From Diadophis punctatus similis (taxonomy: Eukaryota; Chordata; Lepidosauria; Squamata; Dipsadidae): a stretch of DNA of 64,000 nucleotides. A program made the position numbers and the translations under genes. Below, piece by piece: positions 1 to 12,400 of this stretch. The stretch covers positions 197,501 through 261,500 of the forward strand of contig JALIGW010000022.1 in assembly GCA_023053685.1 (NCBI GenBank), in the 5' to 3' direction. Positions within the stretch are counted from its first letter, which is position 1; each line of letters opens with the position of its first letter. Under the pieces are notes generated by a model. It was not told where the DNA came from. It searched no databases and saw nothing but the letters and a program-made list of their open reading frames with translations.

Positions 1-493
1 TCAGCAGGGGCTCCTGGGCGGTCAGCCAGGCATCCGCCACAACGGCCTCCTGGGCAAACTGGTGCACCTCCAGCACTGCCAAGGAGGGAGGAACAGCCCT
101 GAGCAAAGGCTCCTCTGGACGTGCCCGGCCTTCTTCAGGAAGCCGAGGCAGGGCAGCCGAGCAATGCCCTACCCCAAGATCCAGCATGGGCCGGACTGCT
201 GACCTGTCTCTGTCTGTCTCTCTCTCTCTCGCCAGCTGGGCAAGCATCACTCCAGAGGCGGCCACTGAGGATGAGGACTCCTGCTGCCACCCTCCAAGCT
301 GTGGCTCCAGCCACTGCTGCTCCTCCGGTGGTCCCGCACCCCGACTCTCCCCTTGACTCTCCCCTTGGCCTCTACCCCTGGGAAGAGGGATGGGCCAAGC
401 AGACTCACTTTGCTGCAGCCACTCCCAGTGCTGGTCCCACTTGTCCACCATCTCCTTCTTCTTGGTCATCAGCTTCTCCAGGTGGAGCTTGAT
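1..493 (-). CDS. SPTBN4: SPTBN4 exons 29 and 30 (repeat 17), gene runs off the window edge
   Basis: Exon 409-493 encodes [19 protein letters not shown] and its end. Exon 1-75 (acceptor GGCAG at 80-76) encodes [20 protein letters not shown] and QEPLL, and is cut by the window boundary. The remaining C-terminal part expected for a full-length beta-IV spectrin, meaning the end of repeat 17, the variable linker and the PH domain, would lie to the left. Confidence 0.9.
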   Translation of the reverse strand, partial: MKLHLEKLMTKKKEMVDKWDQHWEWLQQSESAWPIPLPRGRGQGESQGESRGAGPPEEQQWLEPQLGGWQQESSSSVAASGVMLAQLARERETDRDRSAVRPMLDLGVGHCSAALPRLPEEGRARPEEPLLRAVPPSLAVLEVHQFAQEAVVADAWLTAQEPLL

Positions 494-3400
494 CTGCATT
501 GCAAGCAAGAGAATCCTGGCTGGGAGGGGGAGAGGGGCGCAATTTTGAACCTTCCAGGATCCCCACCACCATCTCGGAAACCTTTGCCTTTGCTCAGTGC
601 CTGAGGCTGGGCACTCGCCGTAGGCCCCTCTGCCCCCAGACCCAGGGGCAGTTCGGCTATCTGTGGTGCTGGGCCAGGCAAAGGCTGGAAACCCGAAGGC
701 TGGCGAGCAAACAGAGCTGCCCTCCTCCCTGGCCTGCCTGCCTGCCTAACACCCTCGGAAGGCCTCTGCTCTGCTTTCCGCAGCAGTCCTGGAGGCACCT
801 CCTCTCACACCTGCTTCCTGCTGAAATCAGCGAGAGCAAAGGCAGTTTGCTCATGCGCAGAGGAATCTCTCTCTGGCTCCGACCAGGGGAGCCGCATCAG
901 CAACGGCTATTTCGCTCCCCCAGGGGCTTCGTGGGAGGCTTCCCCCCTCCTGCCCGACAGAGAATGGGCCTGGCTCCAGGATCCCCCCACCCAACCTCAG
1001 CAAGTCCAGGGTAGCTGAACCGCCCCCACCCTCAGCCATTTCCTCCCTGCACAGTTTCCTCGTGCAGATGAAGACCTGCATGCAGCGATGGACTTGAGGA
1101 AAACCTCTGACAAACAGATTCCATAAGCCTCGGCAACCAAGTGAGCCCCTGCGTGCTAAATCCCCCGAGCACTCCAGGTGCCAGATCTGGGGTGTCCTCC
1201 CATCCCCCCACGTCTGCCGGCCCTACGATGGGCCCTGGGCGAGACTCACCTCCTCGGAGGCCGGGCTTCTGTTCAGCACCAGCGTCTTGCCCAGGTCGAC
1301 GCAGGCGGAGATGGACTTGTTGCGAGCCTCGATTTCACCCTTCAGGCCTTGGTGGTCACTCATCAGCACCTCCACGGTGGACGCGTCCCTGCGCAGAGAG
1401 ATGGCGTGGGGAGAGCGGAAGGGCAACAAGGAGGAGGTGCCACTCCTACCGAGGAGGGCAGGCCGGGGCCACTCTCCCTGCCCTCGGCAGTACCTGGGCT
1501 TCTCGCCAGCACCAATCTGGCAGAGGAGGATGTCCATCCAGGAAATGAGGTCCCGCACTAAGTTCAGGAAGCGGATCTTATCGGCCGTGGTGGTGACCTG
1601 CAGCCGGCAATCTTCGCACGAGCTCAGCAACTCTTTCCAGGAACGCATCACCTCCTGCTCCTTGGTGGCGATGGCGTCGGCATTCTCACCCGCGTACACT
1701 GTCTGCAGTTGGGCTGCCACCTCCTGCAGCTGCCGTACCTACCGTCCGTCCGTCCCCACCCCCAGAACAGGAAGATATGATCCTACCTGGGAGCTTGCTC
1801 ATCCCCCGGGGTGAGCATTCCCTGAGCTCCGTCCCCTCCCTACTCACCTGGGCCACCAGCACCTGGATGTCGTGCTCAAAGGACTTGAGCATCCTTTGCA
1901 GAGTCCCAGCCGAGGTCTTGCATTCCCGGGCTGCAATCGCGGGCAGGCGCTGCTTCTTCTCCTCAATTTGGGACAGGACATCCTTGCAGTCGTTGAAGAA
2001 CTTGTGCAGCTCGTGGGAGGCAGCCAGCATCTGCGCCCTGGTCTCGATCAGCTCCAGCAAGTCTGCCCAGGCCTCGTTCACCCCGTCCTTCCACTCGGCA
2101 ATGGTGGCAGCATCCACGTGCCCGTACTCAATTAGCTCATCCACCATCTGGTTGATGGCCAAGATCCGCTCATTGCCAATAGTGCCAGTCTCACTGGCAA
2201 ACTCGGTGAACTTCTCCTGCAGCAACTGTGCAAAAGAAAGAGAGCGCTATGCGGATCGCACTGGTGTGTCTCACGCAACAGCAGCCGAAAGCCTCCTTGC
2301 TTTCTGCATTCTGGACATGCTGTTCTCGCCGTTTCCTTTTCCTTGCCAGTCCTTAATTCCTCTGCCTCCCTTTGGCTCTGGAACCAGCACAAGGCTTGGG
2401 AGCATTTTCTAGGCATGGGCAAAGCATATCGCGGCCTCACTGAGCAGCCCACCAGAAGCTTTTGGTGGGCAGGGTCCCCCTCCCGCTTTCAGGCCCTCAG
2501 CCCTTTGCCCTTTCTCACGGTCACATGCTCGTAGTCCTGCCCCAATTCAGGCGAGCCAGCCACCACCTCCTTCTCGGCGATCCAGTGCTCCATCTCGTCC
2601 ACCTCACGGTGCAGTTGGTAAAGCCAATACTGTTGCTCCAGGCTAGCCTTACGCTCCTCCACCAGGTCCTTCAGGGACACGTACAGCCGGTCCACCTGGG
2701 ACTGCCTCCTGCTGACCTGCTCGCTGGCAAGGACACAAGCTGGTTAGCGTGGCCGGGAGGATAGGCGAGGGGTAGGGAGGGCAGGGCAGGGCCCCACCTG
2801 TCTGCGTGGCCCAGCTCCAGCAGGGACCGGCATTGCCGCGACAGCTGGGCGATGGTCTCCGCATAGTTTTCCACTGTCTGTTCGGTCATCAGGTGCTTCT
2901 TCAGCAGCTGCAGCGTGCTCTGCTCATCCTGGAAAAGGGGTTCCAGGGATGGGAGTGTGGGGAGGCCCCTCCCCTTCTCCCTCTTTGCCCTGCTGGTCCC
3001 TCCCGCAAGTGGGTGGCCTCGGACCCGCAGCTGGAGAAGGCAGCTTTCCCCAAGCACCTCTCTTCCGGCCAGCCAGAAGGACCAGGCCTGCGCAGGGTCC
3101 CCAGAGCAGTCTGAGGAGAGTGGCGGCTTTGACTGCCTGATGGACAGCCTGGGAAGGGGAGCTGCTCCCCAGCCAGCAGACCCCCTCCGGTGGCTGGCTG
3201 ACCACTCCCCTTGCGCAGCCCCTGGCCAGGGCAGAGGGGAGGCTCACCTTGCCCTTCTCGTCGTTCATCATGAAGAGCTCCTGTTCACTCAGCCAGGCTT
3301 CCACCTCCCCCACATCGAAGAAGTACTGCTCCACTTGGTAGGTGGCATCCAGCAGCTGCTGCCGCTGCTCCGTCTCCTCTTGCAGGGCGCCCCACAGCTC

Positions 3401-6400
3401 AGAGAGTTTCTCCCAGAGCAGCCGCACTGTGTCCACCTCGGGGCTCTGGATGGAGGCGATGCCACCAGCTCGCACCAGCACCTCGTCCACTCGGGGTTTG
3501 TGCACCTGGATCTCGCGGCGCAGGTTCTGGTGTCAGAGACAGAGTGTTGGGGGTGGCCAATTTTTAGCCTCCAGCCAGAGTGGAGCTTGGCTGCCAGGTC
3601 CAATGGGGAGGCGGGGTGAAGGACCATCCTTTGCCACCACCGACTGACTCTCCATTTGGGCTGTGGGAGAAGGGGCTTTGGGCTGGGACCCAGAGGCTCA
3701 GCTACACCAGCGCGGCTCTCTGAAGCAATGCCACCATCTGGGCTGGCTTCAGAGCCAAGCGGGCTCTTGGCCAAGACTCTCTGGGCAGGGCTACCTGCAA
3801 AGTTTGGGACCAGCGCCCTTGTCTCCTTCTCACCTGGTTCTTCTTGATCAGCTGCTGGACGCTCTGCAGGTTGCTCCCGCGGTCTTTCAGCATGGCCAGT
3901 GGGAGGCGGTCCTGCACCCAGACCTAGAGGGAGAGCGAGGGCAAAAACAGGGCCCGGCTGCTGAAAGCAATATGAGCCATGTGGCCAGTTGGCACCAAGG
4001 GCCCCAGTGTGGAGACAGCACAGCTTCCTCTACGCATCAGTTCTCTTGCCTGCCATTTGGGGGGGGGGGCTTCATGCTGCTTTTTTCTAGCTGGGGGGGG
4101 GCAGAAACAAGCTATTCAGCACCTTATGGATTTTTGTAGCTGGGCATCCCAGTCAGAGAGGAGTCCTCCACGGCCCGGAGCCCCAGATGACTGACTCCAA
4201 ACTCCATCAGCCTTCCTGAAGCCAATCCGGCCGCCACCTCTACCCAGCACCTACCAGCTCGTCCTCCAGATCGTGGCTGATTTGGTGCAGCTCCTTGGAG
4301 GCCAGCAGGATTCTTCGGCGCTCCCGGAGGGGCTCAATGAGGCGCACAATCCGTGCCCCCATCACATTCTGCCTGTCATCCACCATCTCCTGGCTGGCCG
4401 TCTCCAGCGGCAGAGCAGCAACCTGGGCCTGCAGCTCCCCCACCTCCTTGGACCACTCCTCCACCTGCGTCTCCAGGGTCTGTGTGAGAGAGGGCTGACA
4501 TTGGCTGGCACCCATGAACACGCTCCAGCTTCTACCAGTGTGAATCTGGGCAAGGTGCTCTGCTGCAGCCCCGGGCCTTCCTCTGGGAAAAAGTTGGCTG
4601 CTGGAAGGAGCCTTCAGCCCCCCAGAATACCCCCCACCCCCACCCCATCGTTCTGCTTGATGGGTGAAATTCACTGAAGATGGAACTGGCATCTTTGCTC
4701 CGAGAGCTGAAGGCTTGGTCACCCGGTCATTTGTCCAGTCAGCTGTGCCTGCGCCCTGAGTGGGAGGGGTCCAGGGGCAGCTCCAGCCCAGCTGCCCCTC
4801 TCCAAACAACCTGCCCCTGTTCCAGAGGATGCAACCAGTAAGACCTGATGCCTCAGAAGGGAGGCTGCAGGGAGACCCCGCGCCCAAGAAGAGGGAGGAC
4901 TCTGAAAGGGGGCAGTGGAGAGGAAGGGGCTGTCCTGTCTAAACATCTGCCTGGCTGTGTAACTACCCCTAATAATGATTCTCACATAGACCATCCCTGC
5001 TCTAAAAGAGCCAAATAAACTTCAAGACAGAAGCGGAAACGAGAGCAACCATCTCAAGAGAAGGTTATGGGGCACCCAGCTAATCTCCAGCAGGTGGGAA
5101 GTGGGGGGCAGGGACACTTTCCTCCAGCCTTCACAGCCCAACCAGCTCCCATTCCACGTGTTTGAGGCGATCAGATGGGCCCCTCCAAGAGCAGCTTCTC
5201 TGGAGTTTCTCCTCCAAAGGAACTGACCCAGGAAGACCCACAGAGCCGAGGGAAGGGGCAGAGGGGCAGCTCTTCCCGGCTTGATGGGCTGGGCTCCCTC
5301 CAGGTTCCTCATGCAGCAACTCACCTCTCGGACTGCAGGAAGTGCAACTCCGTAATAGATCTGATTTGGACCCGCTGCAGTTCCCAGCCTTCCCCCCATT
5401 CTGTAGCTCCTCCAGTGGTTGACACAGATTGCCCCTCCCCACCAACACACCAGCAACAGAAGGCAGGGCGGCGGGTCTACGCTTGCCTGAAGGGGTCAAC
5501 TCTGGTGAAGGCCTGGCTAAGCCCAAGGGCTTCCTTTGCTCCACCCCACCCCACCCCACCCCCCCGGCCAGGGCCCCAGTTCACACGGGCAGCTTCTTGC
5601 CACGGTGGAGCCCAAGAACTGGCCATGGCCTCCTTTGCCCAGCTGGCATTCCACTGGTCTCCAAACTCCACAGAACTGCTGAGTGACCCTCTTCCCGAGG
5701 TGGGCTCTGGGTGGAAGGAAGCCCAAAGGCTCTCCCATTAAGAAGAATCCAAGGGAAACGTGAAAAACTCCGATAGACAAAGCATGGGAAAAGCAGTGCG
5801 GCGGCAGTGGCAGCAACTGAGAACCAAAGCAGGCTTGCAGAGAGGTGGTGTGTGCCAGAAATGCCACCAGCTCTTCCCATAAAGAGCTCGGCCAGACACC
5901 CTATAACCAAGGGGTGGCTCACCCTGCCCCAAAAGAACTGGCCACAAATCAGAGGGGAAGCAACCTACCGGAGTCTGTGGGCTCCGTCGTGCTGAGCTTG
6001 GTTGTTTTTCTACAGATGTTTCATTACCCAACTAGGTAACATCATCAGTGCTGGTCTGATGTTAGTGCTGCACTAGCACTGATGATGGTACCTAGTTGGG
6101 TAATGAAATGCTTGCAAGAAAACCACCAAGCTCAGAGAGCACTAAGAACTCCTCATTTCAATCCTGAGCTACAATAGTCTGTTACTACTGTAAACAGGCC
6201 AGCCAAGCAGGCACCCCTTTGCACCCCAGCATCTCCATAGGCTCTCTCATCTCCAGGCTCCTTTCCTGGGGCTCCATAGACTTTCAAGGGGGGGGGGGGA
6301 AGGCTGGCTCACTGCTGTCCAAGGTTACTCCAAGCAACCCTCATCCCCCCAGTACCAACCAGAGCTGATTGGAGGGTGCAGGAGGTAATCAAGGAGGCTC

Positions 6401-9400
6401 AGTTTCAGCACCTGCTGACTTTTTTTTTCCATTTGCAGTGTGTTGCCCTTTCCTTCAGTGCTGTCCTGGGAAGCCAAAAGAGGTCCAGGCATTTCAGCAT
6501 CTCGGCAAACATCTGAGCTGGGCCGTTGCCCTGAATGTTCTGCCCTGGAGGAGCCCAGACTGGCAAAGCCTTCGCACAACTGGAGCCGCAAAGCCAGATG
6601 CCTTTTGGAAGCCCACCCCCAAAGCACCCAAATCTCTTCTCCTCAAAGACCCTTCACTGACCCCCTGCAACCCACCTGAAGCTTCTTGAGGTTGCTGTTT
6701 ACACTGGTCAGGTCTGGCCCAGTGTCCACCATCTGCAGCTGGCTCTCCATGTGCAGAAGCTGTTTGTCCAGCTCCGCGTAGCTCTGCACTATCCGGTTGG
6801 CCTGGGTGGCTTCCAGGAGCTGCTGGGCCTTCACCTGGGTGACCGACTCCAGCTCTGCCCAGCACTGCCGGATCTCGCCCAGCTTCTTCCTCACCGTTTC
6901 CGCTAACTCAGGCTTCTCCTGGATCAGCCGCTGCCCCTCCTGGTGGCGAGGGAGAGGAAGGAGAAGAGCTGGCACAGCGCCCCACACATTGTGCCAATGG
7001 CCTCTGCCTGTGATGCTGGGCCCGATGCCTCTGGCTCCGGAGGGCCCCCGGGTGAAGGAAGCTCTCCCTGTGCGCCCTTGAGAAGCTGAGCCAAGGCTTC
7101 CTGGGCCTCTGGGTACAGCCTCCCGCACCACTTGGGAGTCTGGATTCCTCATCAGCCCCTTGCTGAAAACATTCCCTGAGCTTCTGCAGGATTGTGGGGA
7201 AGCTGGGAAAGTAACGGGAGGAATGTCTGAAATGCACACCCAGAAAATAAGAGAGGAATTTGTTAGTAACTCATTTCCTAAATGGTCGCTTATTACCGCC
7301 CTAAGAAACCCCCCCTACTCCCTTTGTTTGCACCCTGCCACGCGGTCGGCCTTGCAGCTTCACCAGCTGGTCTGACCCTCTGACTCGCCAACACCAGCAG
7401 CAGGTTGTCACTAGGCGTGTTGGCCACCACCGCCACCACATATTGTGGCTCAACAACCTGAGCGGCTTTTGCCACCATTCAAGGGAGACCCCTCACTCCC
7501 GTCCTGGGGGCTTAGTCTAAACACAGGTTGCCCAGAACTGCCGTCTGCAGCCCTGTTTGCCCTGGAGAACACCATTCTCCCCTCTCTCGTTGGCTCCAGG
7601 CTTTGAAAGGGCCCGAGAATGGCTCTGCAGGCCCTGCTGTGCTTTCAGCCAGCGCTCCCTTTGTCCCTCTCCCTGAGACAGGGAAGGGAGGCAGCCCGTC
7701 TAGCAGGGAAACCGGATGTGCACACACCAACCCCCCCCCCCCCGGCTGTACTAGCTCAGCAGCCTTCCCTTCCTCTCTGTTGATCTGTAGAGAGAGAGGG
7801 AGTCTTTGGGAGGGGGGCAACCCCCCTGCCACCTTTGCTCTAATGCTCTAATTGCTCCCTTCAGGCGGGCCGGTTGCACCCTTTGATACAAGTCTTCCTG
7901 GGTGGGGTGGGGGGGGCATGAGGCTGCCAAAAACACACAGCCCTCCTAACTGCCTTGGCTTATGTCAGGCTGGAGGGAGCAGCGGCAGGGAGGGCAGGAG
8001 CTCCCACTGCAGCTGCGTACAAGCCATCTTCCCTGCCTGCGGGGGGGAGGGGGGGCAACTTGCGGGACAGGTCTTGGGAAGCTGCAGCAAACTTCCTGGG
8101 TAGCTTCATCAGCTCAATGCCTCCCTGGGCACCGCCTGCAGGTCTCCAGCAAAGCCACTAGGCAAGCGGCATCCTGCCCAGGCCACAGGGTCAAGACATC
8201 AGACAGGCGCTTTGGGGCTCTTGGCAACACTTACAGGCCCAGATCTTAGGGAGTATCAGGAGGGCTGCTAACTGCTCTATTTTCTTGGAAATAAACCCCC
8301 GTCTTTCTCTGCTGAGCAGAGCTTCTCATGTGGCGCACACACAATCCTCCCCCAGCTGTCAAGGAAGCTTCTGGGTGGGGGCCACTGAGAAAATGTGCCA
8401 GTTGCTGCCAATCTCCAACCCCCAAGGGCAAACGGTTGTGCATAATACCCCAGGCTCCTCCTGCCTGCCAGACCTTTACTGGTGGGTTAGCCTGATTTAT
8501 GCAGGAGGCAGGCAGGCCAGTTTAACCCACACACTTCTCTGTCAATGTTTACCCTGAGCAAAACCAATGCCAAGGCATAGCCAAGGCCTCCCCCTGTCCC
8601 CTGAAAGCTGCCACAGGAATCTCCTGTGAGAATACGGACCTCCTTCCACTCACTCAGCCTGGGGTTTCCTGTTCCACTCGGCTTGCTGAGATCTTCCACA
8701 GAGGAAAAAGGGGGTGCTGGGATGCTGCCTGGGGACCCTGGCATCCAAAACAAGTGGTCTGCCATGCAGAGGGTTTCCTGCTGCCCTGAGATCCCTACAG
8801 CATCAGTCGCTTTGTGGCAGAGCCTCCTGGGATCACCCCTTCAGAGGAATGCAGACTGAAGGAAAGAAGGGGCACTGGGCCTCTGGCAAGAGATATCTGG
8901 CGCCCAAATTCAGAAGAGACCTACACCATGCGGGGCCAATAGAGCTGCCCTGTAATCCCTGCCATTTGCTCTGCATTCACAGCACATCAAACAGCAGCTC
9001 CAAACTAATCCGGACACGCTCAGGGCTGGTGTCAAGAAAGCCCCCCTCCTCTTTCTCATTCCCCACCCCCAAGGGGTCCACCCTCACCTGAGAAACAGCA
9101 TCTTTTCCAGCACCTCACTCAACTCTCCACTACCCGCAGGCGCAAATGAGCATCTCCTTGGCAAGTCAGGGATATACCGGATGTTCAGCCACCCCTCACC
9201 AGCCCAAGTCAGGCGGCCTGGTCCCAGAACCACCTCCCTCCAAGGCCAACCAACCTTCCGGCAGGGGAGCAGGCACCGCAACTCACATCTGGCGAGCCAC
9301 ACAACAGGCCAGGCAGAGGCGGCCCCGGGGCTCCCGGCCAAGGCAGAGACGAGACCTTCGGGAGGCGCCGGGAAACTTCCCCGGAGCACCCTCCAAGACG

Positions 9401-12400
9401 CAATGCGCGGTGGGGGGGCTCCCCACCTGAGCCGAGCAACGCGCCGCCCGAAGCGCGCCCTGCGTCATCAGCCAGCCGGCCGGCCGGGGGCGAGGGGGTT
9501 TCTCCTCCCCCGCCAGGCGAGCCCCCAGCCTCGCTCCTCCCGCACCCACCTTCTCGATCTTGTGCAGCCACTCCTTATTCTGCGCCAGCTCGGCCATGAA
9601 GGCGCGGTGCCGGAGCCATCGCTTGGGGATCGGCGGCGGCTGCTTCCATGACGGCGCGTCCTTGTCACGAGGCGCCTCGCCGGCCATCAGCGCCTCTTTT
9701 TCCGCCACCCAGCCATCCAGCTGCGAGAGAGACGGGCAGGGAGGCGCGCTCAGCCCGGCTCCGAAGAGCCGCCACCCCCGCTCGGCCCGGGCTCCCTTCG
9801 CCCCCTCCTACCTGCGCAGTGGGCGCCTCCGCCCGGTGTCTGCAGCCGAGCCCAGGCCCTGCCGCGTCACGGTCCCCAGCGCCCCGATCCCGGCCGGCGC
9901 GCTGCAGCGGCAGAGCTGGCAGCCGCGGAGTCGCCCTCCCTTCCGCCCGCCGGCTCATCCCCAGTTCGCTGGGAGGGGGGGGGGCGCTCGCTTTCGGTGA
10001 ACGGTTTTCGCGGAGCGGGGGAAAGAGGGGGTCAAACCGCTCGTTCCTCCCCCATCATTCATCCCAGCCTCCAGCCAGCCCACTCCGAGGCGGGGGGGAA
10101 ACTCTGGGTGTGTGTCTGGGGGGGAGGTCGTGTCCGCGAAGCGACCCCCGTCCCGCTTGGAGCGTCTCCCCTCGGCCTCGAGAAGGGGAAGCGCAGGCTG
10201 AGGGGCTTCAAGCCGGGCAGCCGCCGCAGAGGGCGGATGGAGGCGTCCGGACTGTTGGCGCAGCCTCGTCCTCCCTGCGAGCCGCGTTCCCGGGCGGCCT
10301 TTCTCTTGTTCGCCCCCACAAAGAATAACCCCCGGCGGAGTCCTCGCTTGGAGGGCCGTGGGAAATCGAAAAGCCCGGGTCATCAGGCATCCCCCATAGC
10401 CGGCCCCTCCCAACGGCAACTTTGGGGGAGGCGAAACTCAACCAGGCCGAATTAGCATCTCTTGAAGCAACAGCCGCGGATCGCGGGGTCTCGGGAAGGC
10501 CGGGAACTGTGCTTGGGAGGGGGAGGGGGTGATAGAGGGGTAGACCGCCGCGCGAATGAAATGCCCACCGGGCCCGCGGAGGGAAGGGGGTGATAGAGCT
10601 ACATTCCTTTCGCTAGCAAATGAGAGGGGAAAGCTCTGAGTAACTCTCATCCTTGGATCCTTCTGCTTTACTCCTTCCTCCTCTCCCACCCTCCTCAGAC
10701 CCTCCTAAAGGCCAGCTCATCCTATGGGTTCAGCTGCGGGCATAGATTAAGGCTGCATGCTCGAATATTCCCTCATGAAAACCCCCGAAACAATCAACAC
10801 TACCCTCTACCCTTTTGCAAAGGGGGGGGGGATCGTTCACTGCCAGATTTCTCTGGCCAAAGCAGAACAGCCTCCCCAGCGTCCTTTCTGGAGCCCTTCA
10901 AAGGACTAGCTGCATTTGGGGGGTGTAACTGGGGCAGGGGTCCCCCACGTCTGCCACCTTCCAGCCCCTGGTTTCTTCTGGTGTCCCGGGCAGATGCCCC
11001 CCCCCCAATCCCCAGATTCCATACCTCATGGCAGCTTTGCAGGAAGCGCTGCAGCTCCAGGTGGTCAGTGAGGCGCAGCATCCAGAGGTTGGCCAGCTGG
11101 ACATTTTGTCCGCTCCTGCAAGGAGAGCAAACTGGTCAACCTAGTTATCTTCCTCCCCAGGAGGATTCTGCCTGGCACATGGACCCCTACCCCCCTTTAG
11201 CCCTTCCTGGTATCTGACCCAGCCAGGCCCCCTTTCTGCTCAGCAGCATCCAAGCAGTTGCAAATGGCCACAGCTCCACCCTGTGGGGGAAGGCATGGGG
11301 AGGAACTGGCCTTTATTTCTCTGGGGCTTGAGTGTGGAGCCTTTTCCCTTTGGTCAATGCCCTCCTCAGGCCTAGGAGGCCCTGTTGCAAAAGGTGTGCA
11401 TCACAAAGCAGCCTACATGACTGGGGCTGGCCAAGGGTTCACCTGCTCCTAGTCAGCAAGGCCGGGCTCAGGCCACAGGGAGAGCGGCAGGGAAAGGCAT
11501 GCGGCCACCCTGGGATTCTGACCCAGGGAGGGACTTGGGCTGAAGCAGAAGACCTGGGTGGGTCCTGTGGGTTTTGCACTGGTGGGGGGGGGGCTTCTGC
11601 TGACCACCTGCTTACTTTGCCCGGAGGGTCTTCATTTTGTCCTTCACCCTCTCACTATAGAGGTTGCCTTGCCGAATCAGGCTCTCGCCCGCCTTGAGAG
11701 CCACAGTGGTCTTTTGCATCTGGAGCTCCATGGTGGTCATGAACTCCTTCTGCTTCTTGATTGCCTTCTCCACCCCTTCCACTGTTGTGGGCAGCTCTGT
11801 GTGGGCCAGCGTGGCTTCCTGCAACAACGCCAAAGAGGGGACTGAGGCCGCAGCCGTCAAAATCCTCCTGCTCCCTTCAGCTGGTTGAGCTGCTCCTACG
11901 TAGACTTTCTGCAAGAACTGTGGAAGCCGGGCCAGCGGGCCAGGAGACCTCCAACTGCATCATCCACAAGGCTGGGCCCCCTCCCCACCTTAACACATTG
12001 GCTGAAGGCTTTGAAAACAGGATGCTGCGCACAAGATAAACCTGTGTGAAAACAAAACCAGAAGCAGCATGACACAGATAAGGCTAGCATGCAGCGGAAG
12101 TTTTAAAGGCAGGCGGCCGTGCCCTGGATGAAGCTACAAGGCAGCCAGGTCGAAAATGCACAACTCTGCCTTTTGTTTCAGGTGGGAAAGTGATTAGGGC
12201 AAGCCCATGAAAAGGCTGATGTGGTCAAGGCTGGAGATAATAAAAGGGCAAAATATTATACCAGAATTTATTTGATATTGAAATTGGAGGAAAACACTGT
12301 GCAAACAAGTCAAACTTTCTGCATTCAGAGTTAACCCAGCAAGCCCACCACCCCAAAAAGGGTCTGTGACACAGCTGGTTGAAAACCCAAATCTGAGTGA

